64,000 nt of DNA from Dactylosporangium fulvum (GTDB lineage Bacteria > Actinomycetota > Actinomycetes > Mycobacteriales > Micromonosporaceae): positions 2,194,501 through 2,258,500 of the forward strand of contig NZ_CP073720.1 in assembly GCF_025137375.1 (NCBI RefSeq). The letters are read 5' to 3'. The notes below the pieces were generated by a model that worked only from the letters and a program-made list of their open reading frames with translations, searched no databases and had not been told where the DNA came from. Shown one piece after another: positions 42,266 to 49,899 of this stretch. The position numbers and the translations under genes are program-made. Position 1 is the first letter of the stretch; every line of letters begins with the position of its first letter.

Positions 42266-42853
42266 GTGAACTCATTCAGCGACCTGCTGTCCGGCCGGCC
42301 TCTCGTGGCGATCCTGCGCGGTGTCCCCGTCGCACGGGCCCTCGAAATCTCCACGGCCGTGTGGGACAGCGGCCTCGGCGTCGTCGAGGTGCCCATCCAG
42401 ACCCCCGAGGCCGTCGAAGTGCTGCGCGAGCTCGCCTCGCGCGGCGAGCCGGTCGGCGCCGGCACCGTCCGCACGCCCGAACAGGTCGCCGTCGCGGCCG
42501 AGGCCGGGGCGGTGTTCACCGTCGCGCCCGGCCTCGATCTCGACGTCGTCCGGGCCAGCCACGACGCCGGACTGCCGCATCTGCCCGGCGTGGCGACCGC
42601 GTCCGAGGTGCACCACGCGCTCAGGGCCGGCTGCGAGTGGCTGAAGGCGTTCCCGGCCACGTCGCTCGGTCCCGGCTGGCTGCGTGAGATGTCGGGGCCG
42701 TTCCCCGAGGCACGGTTCGTCGCGACCGGCGGCGTCGGGGCGCACAACGCCCGCGACTACCTCGCCGCCGGCGCGGGCGCGCTCGGGGTCGGCGGCGCGG
42801 TGACCCGCGCGGGCGGCCTCGCCGAACTGCTGGCGGTGCTGCGCGACGGATGA
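42266..42853 (+). CDS. eda: KDPG / 4-hydroxy-2-oxoglutarate aldolase
   Basis: A 195-residue class-I aldolase (MNSFSDLLSGRPLVAILRG start, VVEVPIQTP, VGAGTVRTPEQV, LPGVATASEV). The Schiff-base lysine is in CEWLKAFPAT. It cleaves 2-keto-3-deoxy-6-phosphogluconate or related keto acids. GTG at 42266 was chosen because the family starts here; the frame stays open upstream. No Entner-Doudoroff dehydratase or kinase is adjacent. Confidence 0.9.
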   Translation: MNSFSDLLSGRPLVAILRGVPVARALEISTAVWDSGLGVVEVPIQTPEAVEVLRELASRGEPVGAGTVRTPEQVAVAAEAGAVFTVAPGLDLDVVRASHDAGLPHLPGVATASEVHHALRAGCEWLKAFPATSLGPGWLREMSGPFPEARFVATGGVGAHNARDYLAAGAGALGVGGAVTRAGGLAELLAVLRDG

Positions 42854-42920
42854 CGTGAAATTCGTCCGCGTCTGATGCGGCGGCGGGGGCTCCTGGCACC
42901 GGAGCCCCCGCCGTCCGTCC

Positions 42921-44438
42921 TCAGTGGACCATTACCGGGACCTGCTCCTCCGCGCCGGCGGTGCGGTCGGCCGCGGTGTTGCGGACCAGCACCACCACCA
43001 GGACGGCCGCGGCCGCCAGCAGGATCGCGCTCGCCGTGAAGGCCACGTTGTAGCCGTGGATCGCGGCGTGTGCCTGCTCCAGCGGGCCGGTGCCGTGGTC
43101 GGCCAGGTAGCCGGTCACCGCCGTGGTGAAGATGGTGTTCAGCAGCGCTGTGCCGAGGGAGCCGCCGACCTGCTGGGTCGTGTTCACCATCGCGCTCGCG
43201 ACGCCCGCGTCGTGGTTGGCCACGCCCGACAGGGCGACGCTGCTCAGCGGGACGAACACCAGGCCCATGCCGAAGCTCATCGCGACGAACGACGGCAGGA
43301 TGTGCACCGCGTACGACGAGTCGAGGTCGAGCTGCGTCAGCCAGATCATCGCCGCCGTGGCGAGCACGCTGCCGATCGACATCAGCACCTTCGGGCCGAC
43401 GCGGGGCAGCAGCCGTGAGGCGATGACCGCCGCGGCGATGATGCCGCCCGAGAACGGCAGGTAGGCCACGCCGCTCTTGAGCGCCGAGTAGCCCATGGTC
43501 TGCTGCAGGTAGAACGTCATGAACAGGAACATGCCGAGCATGCCCGCGCCGAGCAGGATCGACACGAGGTACGACGCGCCGCGGTTGCGGTCGAACAGCA
43601 CGCGCAGCGGCAGCAGCGGGTGCGAGGTGTGCGACTCCCACCAGAGGAACGCGCCGAGCAGGACGACCGCGCCGGCCAGCCAGCCGATCGTGACGCCCGA
43701 GCTCCAGCCGTCGTCGGCGGCCTTCGTGAAGCCGTAGACCAGCGCGATCTGCCCGGCGGTCGCGAGGATCGCACCCGGGATGTCGTACCGCGTGTCGCCG
43801 TGCGCCCGGCTCTCCCGCACGACGGGCATCGCCGCGAAGAACGCGATCAGTGCGATCGGGATGTTGACGAGCAGGCACCAGCGCCAGTTGGCGTACTCGG
43901 TGAGCAGACCGCCGGCGAGCAGGCCGATCGCGGCGCCACCGCCGGCGATGGCGCCGAAGACGCCGAACGCCTTCGCCCGCTCCCGCGCCTCGGTGAACGT
44001 CACCGTGATCAGGGAGAGCGCGGCCGGTGCGAGCAGCGCGCCGAACAGGCCCTGGAGGCCGCGGGCGGCGAACAGCGTGCCGGCGTTGACCGCGGCCCCG
44101 CCCAGGGCCGAGGCGCCGGCGAAGCCGAGCAGGCCGATCAGGAGCGTGCGCTTGCGGCCGAAGAAGTCGGCGATGCGCCCGCCGAGCAGCAGCAGGCCGC
44201 CGAAGGTCAGCGTGTAGGCCGTGATGATCCACTGCCGGTCGGCGGTGGAGATGTCGAGGGCCTCCTGTGCCGAGGGGAGCGCGATGTTCACGATCGTGGC
44301 GTCGAGCACGACCATGAGCTGCGCGATCGCGATGATCGCCAGCGCGATCCAGCGCTTCGGATCAGGAGGAACGGAAGCTGATTTACCGGATATATCGGGA
44401 GCGATGGACGCGCGCGATCCCCCGACGTCGTTCGACAT
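42921..44438 (-). CDS. DHA2-family (14-TM) MFS drug exporter
   Basis: A 505-residue MFS protein of the EmrB/QacA type: VVLDATIVNIALPSAQ (motif D1), GGRIADFFGRKR (motif A), ANWRWCLLVNIPIAL (typical WRW-F/V-N-x-P), and 14 predicted TMs. Proton-driven export of lipophilic cations or antibiotics is usual for the family. RBS GGAGG on the minus strand. It lies 107 bp downstream of the TetR gene in the same direction, and is probably its target. Confidence 0.92.
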   Translation of the reverse strand: MSNDVGGSRASIAPDISGKSASVPPDPKRWIALAIIAIAQLMVVLDATIVNIALPSAQEALDISTADRQWIITAYTLTFGGLLLLGGRIADFFGRKRTLLIGLLGFAGASALGGAAVNAGTLFAARGLQGLFGALLAPAALSLITVTFTEARERAKAFGVFGAIAGGGAAIGLLAGGLLTEYANWRWCLLVNIPIALIAFFAAMPVVRESRAHGDTRYDIPGAILATAGQIALVYGFTKAADDGWSSGVTIGWLAGAVVLLGAFLWWESHTSHPLLPLRVLFDRNRGASYLVSILLGAGMLGMFLFMTFYLQQTMGYSALKSGVAYLPFSGGIIAAAVIASRLLPRVGPKVLMSIGSVLATAAMIWLTQLDLDSSYAVHILPSFVAMSFGMGLVFVPLSSVALSGVANHDAGVASAMVNTTQQVGGSLGTALLNTIFTTAVTGYLADHGTGPLEQAHAAIHGYNVAFTASAILLAAAAVLVVVLVRNTAADRTAGAEEQVPVMVH

Positions 44439-44545
44439 GCATGCCTCCAGGGCAAAAAATTCTGAAACCGGGAAAATCCGGGCAGGGTGGAGCGGCCCGG
44501 CGGAGGCGGTGGATCAGCCTCGCGGGCGGCACGCTGTGCGTGTGG

Positions 44546-45121
44546 TCAGCAGCCCTGCCGCAGGATGGGAAGCAACACCCCGTCGATGGTGCGTGTCACG
44601 AACGCCTCGTCGAAGGGGCCGGCCCGCCACAGCCGCCGGCTCATCACCAGGGCGTGCAGGACCTCGTGCAGCAGCTCGGGAGTGCTGCCCTCCGGCAGCT
44701 CACCCCGCTCGACCGCACGCTTGATCATCGTTTCGTACATGGCGTGCTTCGTCTCGTAGACGCAGCGGCGCATGACCGCCGACAGTTCCGCGTTGTGCGC
44801 GGCCGCCGTCAGCAGGCCGGTGAAGACGGCGCCGTCGACGCCGTCCGCCACCGTGCACACCGTCGAGAGGTGGGCGACGAGGTCACCGCGGAGCGAGCCG
44901 GTGTCGGGCGGCTCCGCAGGTCCGCCGTAGCGGTGCTCGACCGCGTCCATGACCAACTCGGGCTTGTTGGGCCAGCCCCGGTAGATGGTCGCCTTGCTGG
45001 CGCGGGCCCGCGCCGCCACGGCGTCCATCGACATCCGGTCGTAGCCGACCTCCGCGAGTAGCTCGAAGACCGCTTCACAGATCGCGACCCTGCGGTCCGA
45101 CTTCGACGCGGCGACGACCAC
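44546..45121 (-). CDS. TetR-family repressor
   Basis: A 191-residue TetR protein. HTH: FELLAEVGYDRMSMDAVAARARASKATIYRGWPNKPELV. The C-terminal domain resembles TetR_C_16-type regulators of efflux pumps. GTG start, RBS GGAGGGGGG. Two near-identical palindromes flank its promoter, indicating autorepression; the DHA2 exporter follows downstream. Confidence 0.9.
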   Translation of the reverse strand: MVVAASKSDRRVAICEAVFELLAEVGYDRMSMDAVAARARASKATIYRGWPNKPELVMDAVEHRYGGPAEPPDTGSLRGDLVAHLSTVCTVADGVDGAVFTGLLTAAAHNAELSAVMRRCVYETKHAMYETMIKRAVERGELPEGSTPELLHEVLHALVMSRRLWRAGPFDEAFVTRTIDGVLLPILRQGC

Positions 45122-45144
45122 CGGAACCCCCCTCCAGGAGCTGT

Positions 45145-45205
45145 ACGGAACCGTTCCGTCTCGAAAATTACCCCAGCCCCGGCGTGGTACGAAACGGTTC
45201 CGTAC
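45145..45205. promoter_or_regulatory. Twin TetR operators around the tetR promoter
   Basis: Operator 1, acggaaccgttccgt (45145-45159), is a perfect 15-bp palindrome. Operator 2, gtacgaaacggttccgtac (45187-45205), is the same sequence extended, with one mismatch. Between them on the minus strand lies a -10 TAATTT (45165-45170) with a 17-bp spacer to a -35-like TTCGTA (45188-45193) inside operator 2. Occupation of both would block tetR and anything transcribed rightward. Confidence 0.75.
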
Positions 45206-45235
45206 ACCTCATCTGTGAGGGAGGACACACCGTAA

Positions 45236-45313
45236 GTCGAGGAGCACATCGATGAGGCGGAAACGTTCGCGCAGGCCTCCCGCAACAAGCTGGTCTCGCT
45301 CGGCTTCAACTGA
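45236..45313 (+). pseudogene. C-terminal relic of a deleted gene
   Basis: Twenty-five sense codons ending in TGA (45311-45313) encode VEEHIDEAETFAQASRNKLV followed by SLGFN, which reads like an authentic helical protein C-terminus, but an in-frame TAA (45233-45235) stands directly before it. Upstream are a TetR operator and a good ribosome site (GGGAGG, 45219-45224) with no gene to serve. The simplest reading is an internal deletion removing nearly all of a gene once divergent from tetR. The family is not identifiable with confidence. Confidence 0.45.
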
Positions 45314-45341
45314 CCGGCTGTCTGAACAGCCTTTTCACAAA

Positions 45342-45373
45342 CGGAGGCCCCAGGTGTACCCCTGGCGCCTCCG
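45342..45373. terminator. Hairpin after the relic
   Basis: Thirteen-base arms cggaggccccagg (45342-45354) and cctggcgcctccg (45361-45373) with one mismatch and a six-base loop. It lies 28 bp after the relic stop and 17 bp before the next ATG, fitting a terminator left from the deleted gene. Confidence 0.6.
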
Positions 45374-45390
45374 CCCTTATCGTCAGGTCC

Positions 45391-46248
45391 ATGGCAGAGC
45401 TGTCGACCGAACGGCGCATGTGGTTGCTGTTCGAGCCTGTGCACGCGGTCACGTACTTCGCCTCCGACGCGCTCGGCGCCTTCGAGGAGGCGGGCCTCCG
45501 CGGCTTCTGGCGCGGTTACTTCGCCGGCCGCTGCGCCCCGCTCGGCGCGGTCAACGCCGGGCCGGTGATCGCGGCGTTCTACGGCTTCGCGCCCCGCATG
45601 GTGACCCGCGCGCTGCCCGACGTCTGGACCCGGATCACCCCCGAGGCCGCCCTGGAAGCGCGCCGGATCGGCTCCCGGCGGACCCTCGGGAAGGCCGTCG
45701 CGGACCTGCCCGGGCGTGATGTCGCCGAGGCGGCCGGGCTCCTGCGCGCCGCGGCCGAGACGGTCGACGTGACCGGGCGCGTGCTCGGCGCCGCCAACGC
45801 CGCCCTCCCGTGGCCGGAGGACCCGGTCGACGTGCTGTGGCAGGCCGCGACCGTCCTGCGGGAGCACCGCGGCGACGGCCACGTGGCGGCCCTGCTCGTG
45901 GAGGAGGTCGGCGGCTGCGAGTCCAACGTCTGGCGGGTCGCCCTGCGCGACGGCGACGGGCGCGACTTCTACCAGCCGGCCCGCGGCTGGAGCGACGACG
46001 AGTGGGCCGCCGCGCTCGGCCGGCTGCGCGCCCGTGGCTGGGTCGACGAAAACGGCAAGGCGACCGGGGCGGCGCACGGTGCGTACGACACCGTCGAAGG
46101 CCGCACCGATCGGCTCGCCGCCGGACCGTGGAAGGCGCTCGGCCCCGACGCCACCGCCCGGTGCGCCGAACTGCTGTATCCGATCGCGGTCCGGGCGTCG
46201 CGGCTGCTGCGCCACCCGAACCCGATCGGACTGCCCGAGCTGACCTAG
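45391..46248 (+). CDS. SCO6745-type protein of unknown function
   Basis: A 285-residue soluble protein, RMWLLFEPVHAVTYFASDAL at the start, then FWRGYFAGRCAPLGAVNAGPVIAAFYGFAP, with a probable winged-helix segment near residues 205-230 (WAAALGRLRARGWVDENG). This is the arrangement of the actinobacterial SCO6745 family, which has no known role. The stop overlaps the convergent acetyltransferase-like gene by four bases. Confidence 0.75.
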   Translation: MAELSTERRMWLLFEPVHAVTYFASDALGAFEEAGLRGFWRGYFAGRCAPLGAVNAGPVIAAFYGFAPRMVTRALPDVWTRITPEAALEARRIGSRRTLGKAVADLPGRDVAEAAGLLRAAAETVDVTGRVLGAANAALPWPEDPVDVLWQAATVLREHRGDGHVAALLVEEVGGCESNVWRVALRDGDGRDFYQPARGWSDDEWAAALGRLRARGWVDENGKATGAAHGAYDTVEGRTDRLAAGPWKALGPDATARCAELLYPIAVRASRLLRHPNPIGLPELT

Positions 46249-46529
46249 TTCGCGTACTCGGGGTGCTTCTTCAGGTACGCCACGATGAACGGGCACTGGG
46301 CGACGATCTTCAGCCCGCCGTCGTTCGCGAGAGTGAGCGCACCGGCGGCGAGCTTGCTGCCGACGCCCTTGCCCTCGAACTCCTTCTCCACCTCGGTGTG
46401 GGTGAAGACGATCCGGGTGGGCGCGCCCTCCTCCGGGTGCAGCCGGTAGTAGGCCGCACCCGCGAGGGTGCCGTCGACGCGGATCTCGAACCGGTGCTCG
46501 TCGGCGTTGTCGGCGACGTTGAAGTCCAC
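46245..46529 (-). CDS. GNAT-like small acetyltransferase (YjdJ/Gtn type)
   Basis: A 94-residue protein: FEIRVDGTLAGAAYYRL, IVFTHTEVEKEFEGKGVGSKLA (the acetyl-CoA pyrophosphate loop G-x-G-x-G as EGKGVGSKL), and the C-terminal CPFIVAYLKKHPEYAN that marks the short YjdJ-type family. Acetyl acceptor unknown. Its GTG start overlaps the pirin stop by one base (TAGTG), so the two are coupled. Confidence 0.88.
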   Translation of the reverse strand: MDFNVADNADEHRFEIRVDGTLAGAAYYRLHPEEGAPTRIVFTHTEVEKEFEGKGVGSKLAAGALTLANDGGLKIVAQCPFIVAYLKKHPEYAN

Positions 46530-47509
46530 TAGGACGCCTCTCCCCGAACGTCAGCGTGCGCCGCGGGGATGCTGCCGAGCCGACCGGCCTGGTAGTCCTC
46601 GAACGCCTGCATGACCTCGGCCTTGGTGTTCATGACGAACGGACCATACGCCACCACGGGCTCGCGGATGGGTTGACCGCCGAGGAACAGGACGTCCATC
46701 GTCGGGTGGCGCGGGTCCTGCTTGGCGTCGGCGGTCACCGTGATCGTGTCGCCGGCGCCGAAGACGGCCAGCTGGCCCAGCTCCACCGGGCGGCCCTTCA
46801 CGCCGACGGTACCCGTGCCGGCCAGCGTGTACGCCAGTGCGTTGAAGTCCTTGCGCCAGGGCAGCGTGAGCGACGCGCCGGGTGAGATGGTCGCGTGGAT
46901 GAGGGTGATCGGCGTGTAGGTGGTGCCGGGCCCGGCATGACCGTCGAGCTCACCGGCGATGACCCGCAGCAGCGAGCCGCCGTCGGGGGAGGTCAGCAGC
47001 GCGACCTGCCCGCCGCGGATGTCCTGGTAGCGCGGGGCGGCGAACTTGTTGCTCCGCGGGAGGTTCACCCACAGCTGGAAGCCGTGGAAGAGCCCGCCGC
47101 TGACCACGAGGTGCTCGGGCGGCGTCTCGATGTGGAGAATCCCGCTGCCCGCCGTCATCCACTGGGTGTCGCCGTTGGTGATGACACCGCCGCCACCGTT
47201 GGAGTCCTGATGGACGAACTCGCCGTCGATGATGTAGGTGACGGTCTCGAAGCCGCGGTGCGGATGCCACGGCGTTCCCTTGGGCTCGCCGGGCGAGTAT
47301 TCCACCTCGCCCATCTGGTCCATGTGGATGAACGGGTCGAGCGCGCGCAGGTCGACGCCGGCGAAGGCGCGGCGGACCGGGAACCCTTCACCCTCGAAGC
47401 CTTTGGGCGCGGTCGTCACGGAGACGACGGGCCGCGGCTGCGCGGTGGTCGGGTCCGGCGTGGACACGCGGGGCAGCGCGAGGACGTTGTCGACGGTGAT
47501 CGCGGGCAT
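46529..47509 (-). CDS. Pirin family protein
   Basis: A 326-residue bicupin. Metal ligands are seen in PWHPHRGFETVTYIIDGE (His, His, Glu) and GSGILHIETPPE. Pirins bind Fe and some act as quercetin dioxygenases or redox sensors. RBS GGAGGCG. Together with the downstream acetyltransferase-like gene it forms a two-gene operon; an inverted repeat upstream (47559-47584) suggests a dedicated regulator. Confidence 0.9.
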   Translation of the reverse strand: MPAITVDNVLALPRVSTPDPTTAQPRPVVSVTTAPKGFEGEGFPVRRAFAGVDLRALDPFIHMDQMGEVEYSPGEPKGTPWHPHRGFETVTYIIDGEFVHQDSNGGGGVITNGDTQWMTAGSGILHIETPPEHLVVSGGLFHGFQLWVNLPRSNKFAAPRYQDIRGGQVALLTSPDGGSLLRVIAGELDGHAGPGTTYTPITLIHATISPGASLTLPWRKDFNALAYTLAGTGTVGVKGRPVELGQLAVFGAGDTITVTADAKQDPRHPTMDVLFLGGQPIREPVVAYGPFVMNTKAEVMQAFEDYQAGRLGSIPAAHADVRGEAS

Positions 47510-47558
47510 GTGACGCCTCCAGGTGAGTGGGCGTGTGCGGTACGCCTGTCACAACGGT

Positions 47559-47584
47559 ACTTGCGTCAAAAGTATTCCGCAAGT
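47559..47584. promoter_or_regulatory. Inverted repeat upstream of pirin
   Basis: ACTTGCG (47559-47565) and CGCAAGT (47578-47584) form a perfect 7-bp inverted repeat separated by 12 bases, within an AT-rich stretch 50-75 bp before the pirin start. On the minus strand TTGACT overlaps the repeat and could be a -35. Likely an operator; the regulator is unknown and its gene is not obviously adjacent. Confidence 0.45.
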
Positions 47585-47650
47585 CAACAATGTGGTCGTG
47601 CGTAGCGGTCGACCTCGGTGGTTTCCGTGGTCCCGGACCGGAAGCGTGGC

Positions 47651-48715
47651 CTACGCCGGTGACGGGGCCGTGCTGGAGCGGACGACCAGCTCGGCCGGCA
47701 GCAGGAGGTGCTCGGTCGGCGGAGGGGTGTTGTTGCGCATGCTGTCGATCGAGCGCGTCAGGGCGGCGGCCGCGGCGTGGCCCTTGGCGAGCACGTCCTG
47801 GCGGACCGTGGTCAGCGGCGGGCGCATGCGGGCCGCCAGCGGGCTGTCGTCGAACCCGACGACCGAGAGGTCCTCCGGCACCCGCAGGCCCAGATCCTGG
47901 GCGGCCTGGACGACACCCTGCGCGAGTGCGTCGGAGAAGCACAGGATCGCCGTCGGGCGATCCGCGGCATCCTGGGACAGCAGCATCCGAGCGCCGTCAT
48001 AGCCGGACTCCGGCAGGCCGTGCGGCAGGCGGACGATCGCCGGCTCGATGCCGGCCGGGCGCAGCACGTCGAGCCAGCCCGCGATGCGCTGCTGGGCGAC
48101 GTATCCGTCGATCATGCTGGTCTCGTCGGCGATCCGTCCGTGGGCGCCGCGGACGCCCGAGGTGACGATGCCGATGCGCCGGTGGCCGAGGTCGACCAGG
48201 TGCTGGGCCCCGGCTCGGGCGCCGGGCCGGTCGTCGACGTTGACGGCGGGCACGCCGTCGGTGGGATGCTGGTCGACGAACACCACCGGGATCTTGCGGC
48301 GGAGCAGCCAGTCGACCGCGGTCGACTCGGGGTCGCAGGAGTAGACGAGTGCGCCGTCCATCGCGACGTCGCGCGCCGGGATCACGTCACCGCTCGACAC
48401 CGCCGTGAGCAGCGTCAGGCCGAGACCGGTGGGGGTGAGCTCCTCGGCGATGGCCCCGAGGAACGCGGTCGCGATCTCGTCGTTGAACGCGTCACGCAGC
48501 GACTCGGTCAGCAGCACGCCGACGGCGCCGGTGGTGCCCCTGGCGAGGGCCCGGGCGGCCGGGTCCGGCCCGACGTATCCCAGCTCGTCGGCGACCGCGA
48601 GGATCTTGTCGCGCAGCGTGGGGGAGAGCTGGTCGGGCCGGGAGAACGCGTTGGAGACCGTCATCCGGCTGACCCCGACCCGGTCGGCGATCGTCTGCAA
48701 GGTCACCCTCGCCAC
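47651..48715 (-). CDS. LacI-family transcriptional regulator
   Basis: A 354-residue LacI protein: HTH VTLQTIADRVGVSRMTVSNAFSRPDQLS, hinge ARALARGTTGAVGVLLTE, and a periplasmic-binding-like effector domain (DGALVYSCDPES, FVDQHP, VGFDDSPLAARMRPPLTTVRQD). GTG start with GGAGG. No sugar-use gene is adjacent, so the effector and targets are unknown. Confidence 0.92.
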   Translation of the reverse strand: MARVTLQTIADRVGVSRMTVSNAFSRPDQLSPTLRDKILAVADELGYVGPDPAARALARGTTGAVGVLLTESLRDAFNDEIATAFLGAIAEELTPTGLGLTLLTAVSSGDVIPARDVAMDGALVYSCDPESTAVDWLLRRKIPVVFVDQHPTDGVPAVNVDDRPGARAGAQHLVDLGHRRIGIVTSGVRGAHGRIADETSMIDGYVAQQRIAGWLDVLRPAGIEPAIVRLPHGLPESGYDGARMLLSQDAADRPTAILCFSDALAQGVVQAAQDLGLRVPEDLSVVGFDDSPLAARMRPPLTTVRQDVLAKGHAAAAALTRSIDSMRNNTPPPTEHLLLPAELVVRSSTAPSPA

Positions 48716-48810
48716 TGCCGCCTCCCTCCACGCAGGACCCTCTCGAGCACCTTAACCCGTTGCGAGATCAACCCTTCGGCCGCCGGTTGGCGGCCGGGCG
48801 GGCTGGACTT

Positions 48811-48866
48811 CATGATCCAGGGAAAGTTCTGGCTGCCTGGGCGACCGGAAGTTTCCCTGGATCATG
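48811..48866. repeat. Intergenic hairpin, family 2, copy 1
   Basis: Arms 48811-48829 (catgatccagggaaagttc) and 48848-48866 pair over 19 bases with one mismatch; loop of 18. The outer ends, catgatcc / ggatcatg, recur in the hairpin at 55.2 kb. It lies between the 77-codon gene and the lacI gene, both leftward, and could act as a terminator of the former. Confidence 0.75.
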
Positions 48867-48924
48867 AGTGAGGCCGACGCGGCCACCGTGGTCCACGCAC
48901 GCGGCCGTGCGGCCGCCGCGGGGA

Positions 48925-49158
48925 TCAGCGTGCGTGGCTGTAGTCCCGGGCCGCCGGGGCGATCGCCGTCGCGGCGCGGCGCAGGGCCGATGCCAGGGCC
49001 GCCCGGGTGCGGTACGCCTTCAGGGCCGGCTCGGGGTACGGCACCACGGGTGCGTGGGGCAGCGCGCTCTTGAACAGGAAGCCCTCGGCATCCGACCAGG
49101 TGCCCGGGAACTCCTTGGCCATCGCGGACTGCGAGACGATCATCGCGTACGGGAACAT
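48925..49158 (-). CDS. Small protein of unknown function
   Basis: A 77-residue soluble protein (MFPYAMIVSQSAMAKEFPGT; PYPEPALKAYRTRAALASAL) with no recognised domain. Reality is supported by a strong ribosome site (GGAGGAGG), high third-position GC, and a consensus-like promoter overlaid by three operator copies (49190-49246). It is likely a tightly regulated single gene. Confidence 0.65.
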   Translation of the reverse strand: MFPYAMIVSQSAMAKEFPGTWSDAEGFLFKSALPHAPVVPYPEPALKAYRTRAALASALRRAATAIAPAARDYSHAR

Positions 49159-49189
49159 CGTGGGCCTCCTCCGCCCTCTCGCCGGACCT

Positions 49190-49246
49190 CTGTACCGGTA
49201 CAGCGCCTATGCCGGTACAGTAGGCCGCCGGTCTGTACCGGTCAAG
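49190..49246 (-). promoter_or_regulatory. Promoter overlaid by three copies of a palindromic operator
   Basis: Operator 1 is the perfect 14-bp palindrome CTGTACCGGTACAG (49190-49203); copies with two changes lie at 49207-49220 and 49233-49246. On the minus strand, TTGACC (49240-49245) and TACTGT (49217-49222) are spaced by 17 bp and form the promoter of the 77-codon gene; copies 2 and 3 cover the -10 and -35 and copy 1 lies just downstream of the expected start site. The bound regulator is unknown. Confidence 0.75.
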
Positions 49247-49287
49247 CGAATATCGGTCCCAGTGAGCGGCCTCACGGCCGGGCGGCG

Positions 49288-49899
49288 TCAGCGGCGCGGG
49301 CGCAGCGTCCTCGGAGCCGGGCGGCGGCTGGGCGCGGCCGGCCTTCGCCGGGCCGCGAACAACGTCACCAGCGCCGTCACGACGAGCACGCCCAGCAGGT
49401 ACCACACCCAGGTGAACGACCGCGACGGTGCGGAAGGCGAGGGCTGGACCGCAACCGGCGGCGGTGCGCAGGTGGTCTCGTCGGGCGTGGCGGGACTGTC
49501 CGCGGCGGCCACCCGGACGGTGCCCTGGCAGCGGCCGATGGCCGGCGTGCCCATCTCGGCGACGACGGTCCACTCGCCCGGCTGGAGCGTGCCCGCGTAC
49601 GCCAGCGCGTTACCCTTGCGCTGCAGGCCGACCGGGCCGACCCGCGTGCCGGACACCGACGTGGCCAGCATCGTCATGCCGACCGCCTCCGTCACCGGGT
49701 GGCCGTCCTGCCACGTCGCGGTGATCCAGACCGAGCCGCGCCCGTCGCCGTGGAGCGTGAGAACGACGCCGTTGTGCGCGTCGGCCGACTCGGCGAACCC
49801 GAAGACCGCGACGGCGACCGCGACCACCGTCGCCAGTAGAGCGGCCGCGGCCCGGCGCCACCAGGACGCCGGGCCGCTGACCTGCCGGAGCCGGTTCAC
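49288..49899 (-). CDS. Exported, membrane-anchored beta-domain protein
   Basis: A 203-residue protein: N-terminal signal/TM (AAAALLATVVAVAVAVFGFAESADA), then a His at the mature start (HNGVVLTLHGDGRGSVWITATW) and an Ig-like domain of about 90 residues (AYAGTLQPGEWTVVAEMG) resembling CopC/YtkA-like modules, a Pro/Ser linker, and a C-terminal TM (WYLLGVLVVTALVTLFAA) with a basic tail. Its GTG overlaps the protease stop (GTGA), so it is translationally coupled to the protease gene. Confidence 0.7.
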   Translation of the reverse strand: MNRLRQVSGPASWWRRAAAALLATVVAVAVAVFGFAESADAHNGVVLTLHGDGRGSVWITATWQDGHPVTEAVGMTMLATSVSGTRVGPVGLQRKGNALAYAGTLQPGEWTVVAEMGTPAIGRCQGTVRVAAADSPATPDETTCAPPPVAVQPSPSAPSRSFTWVWYLLGVLVVTALVTLFAARRRPAAPSRRPAPRTLRPRR

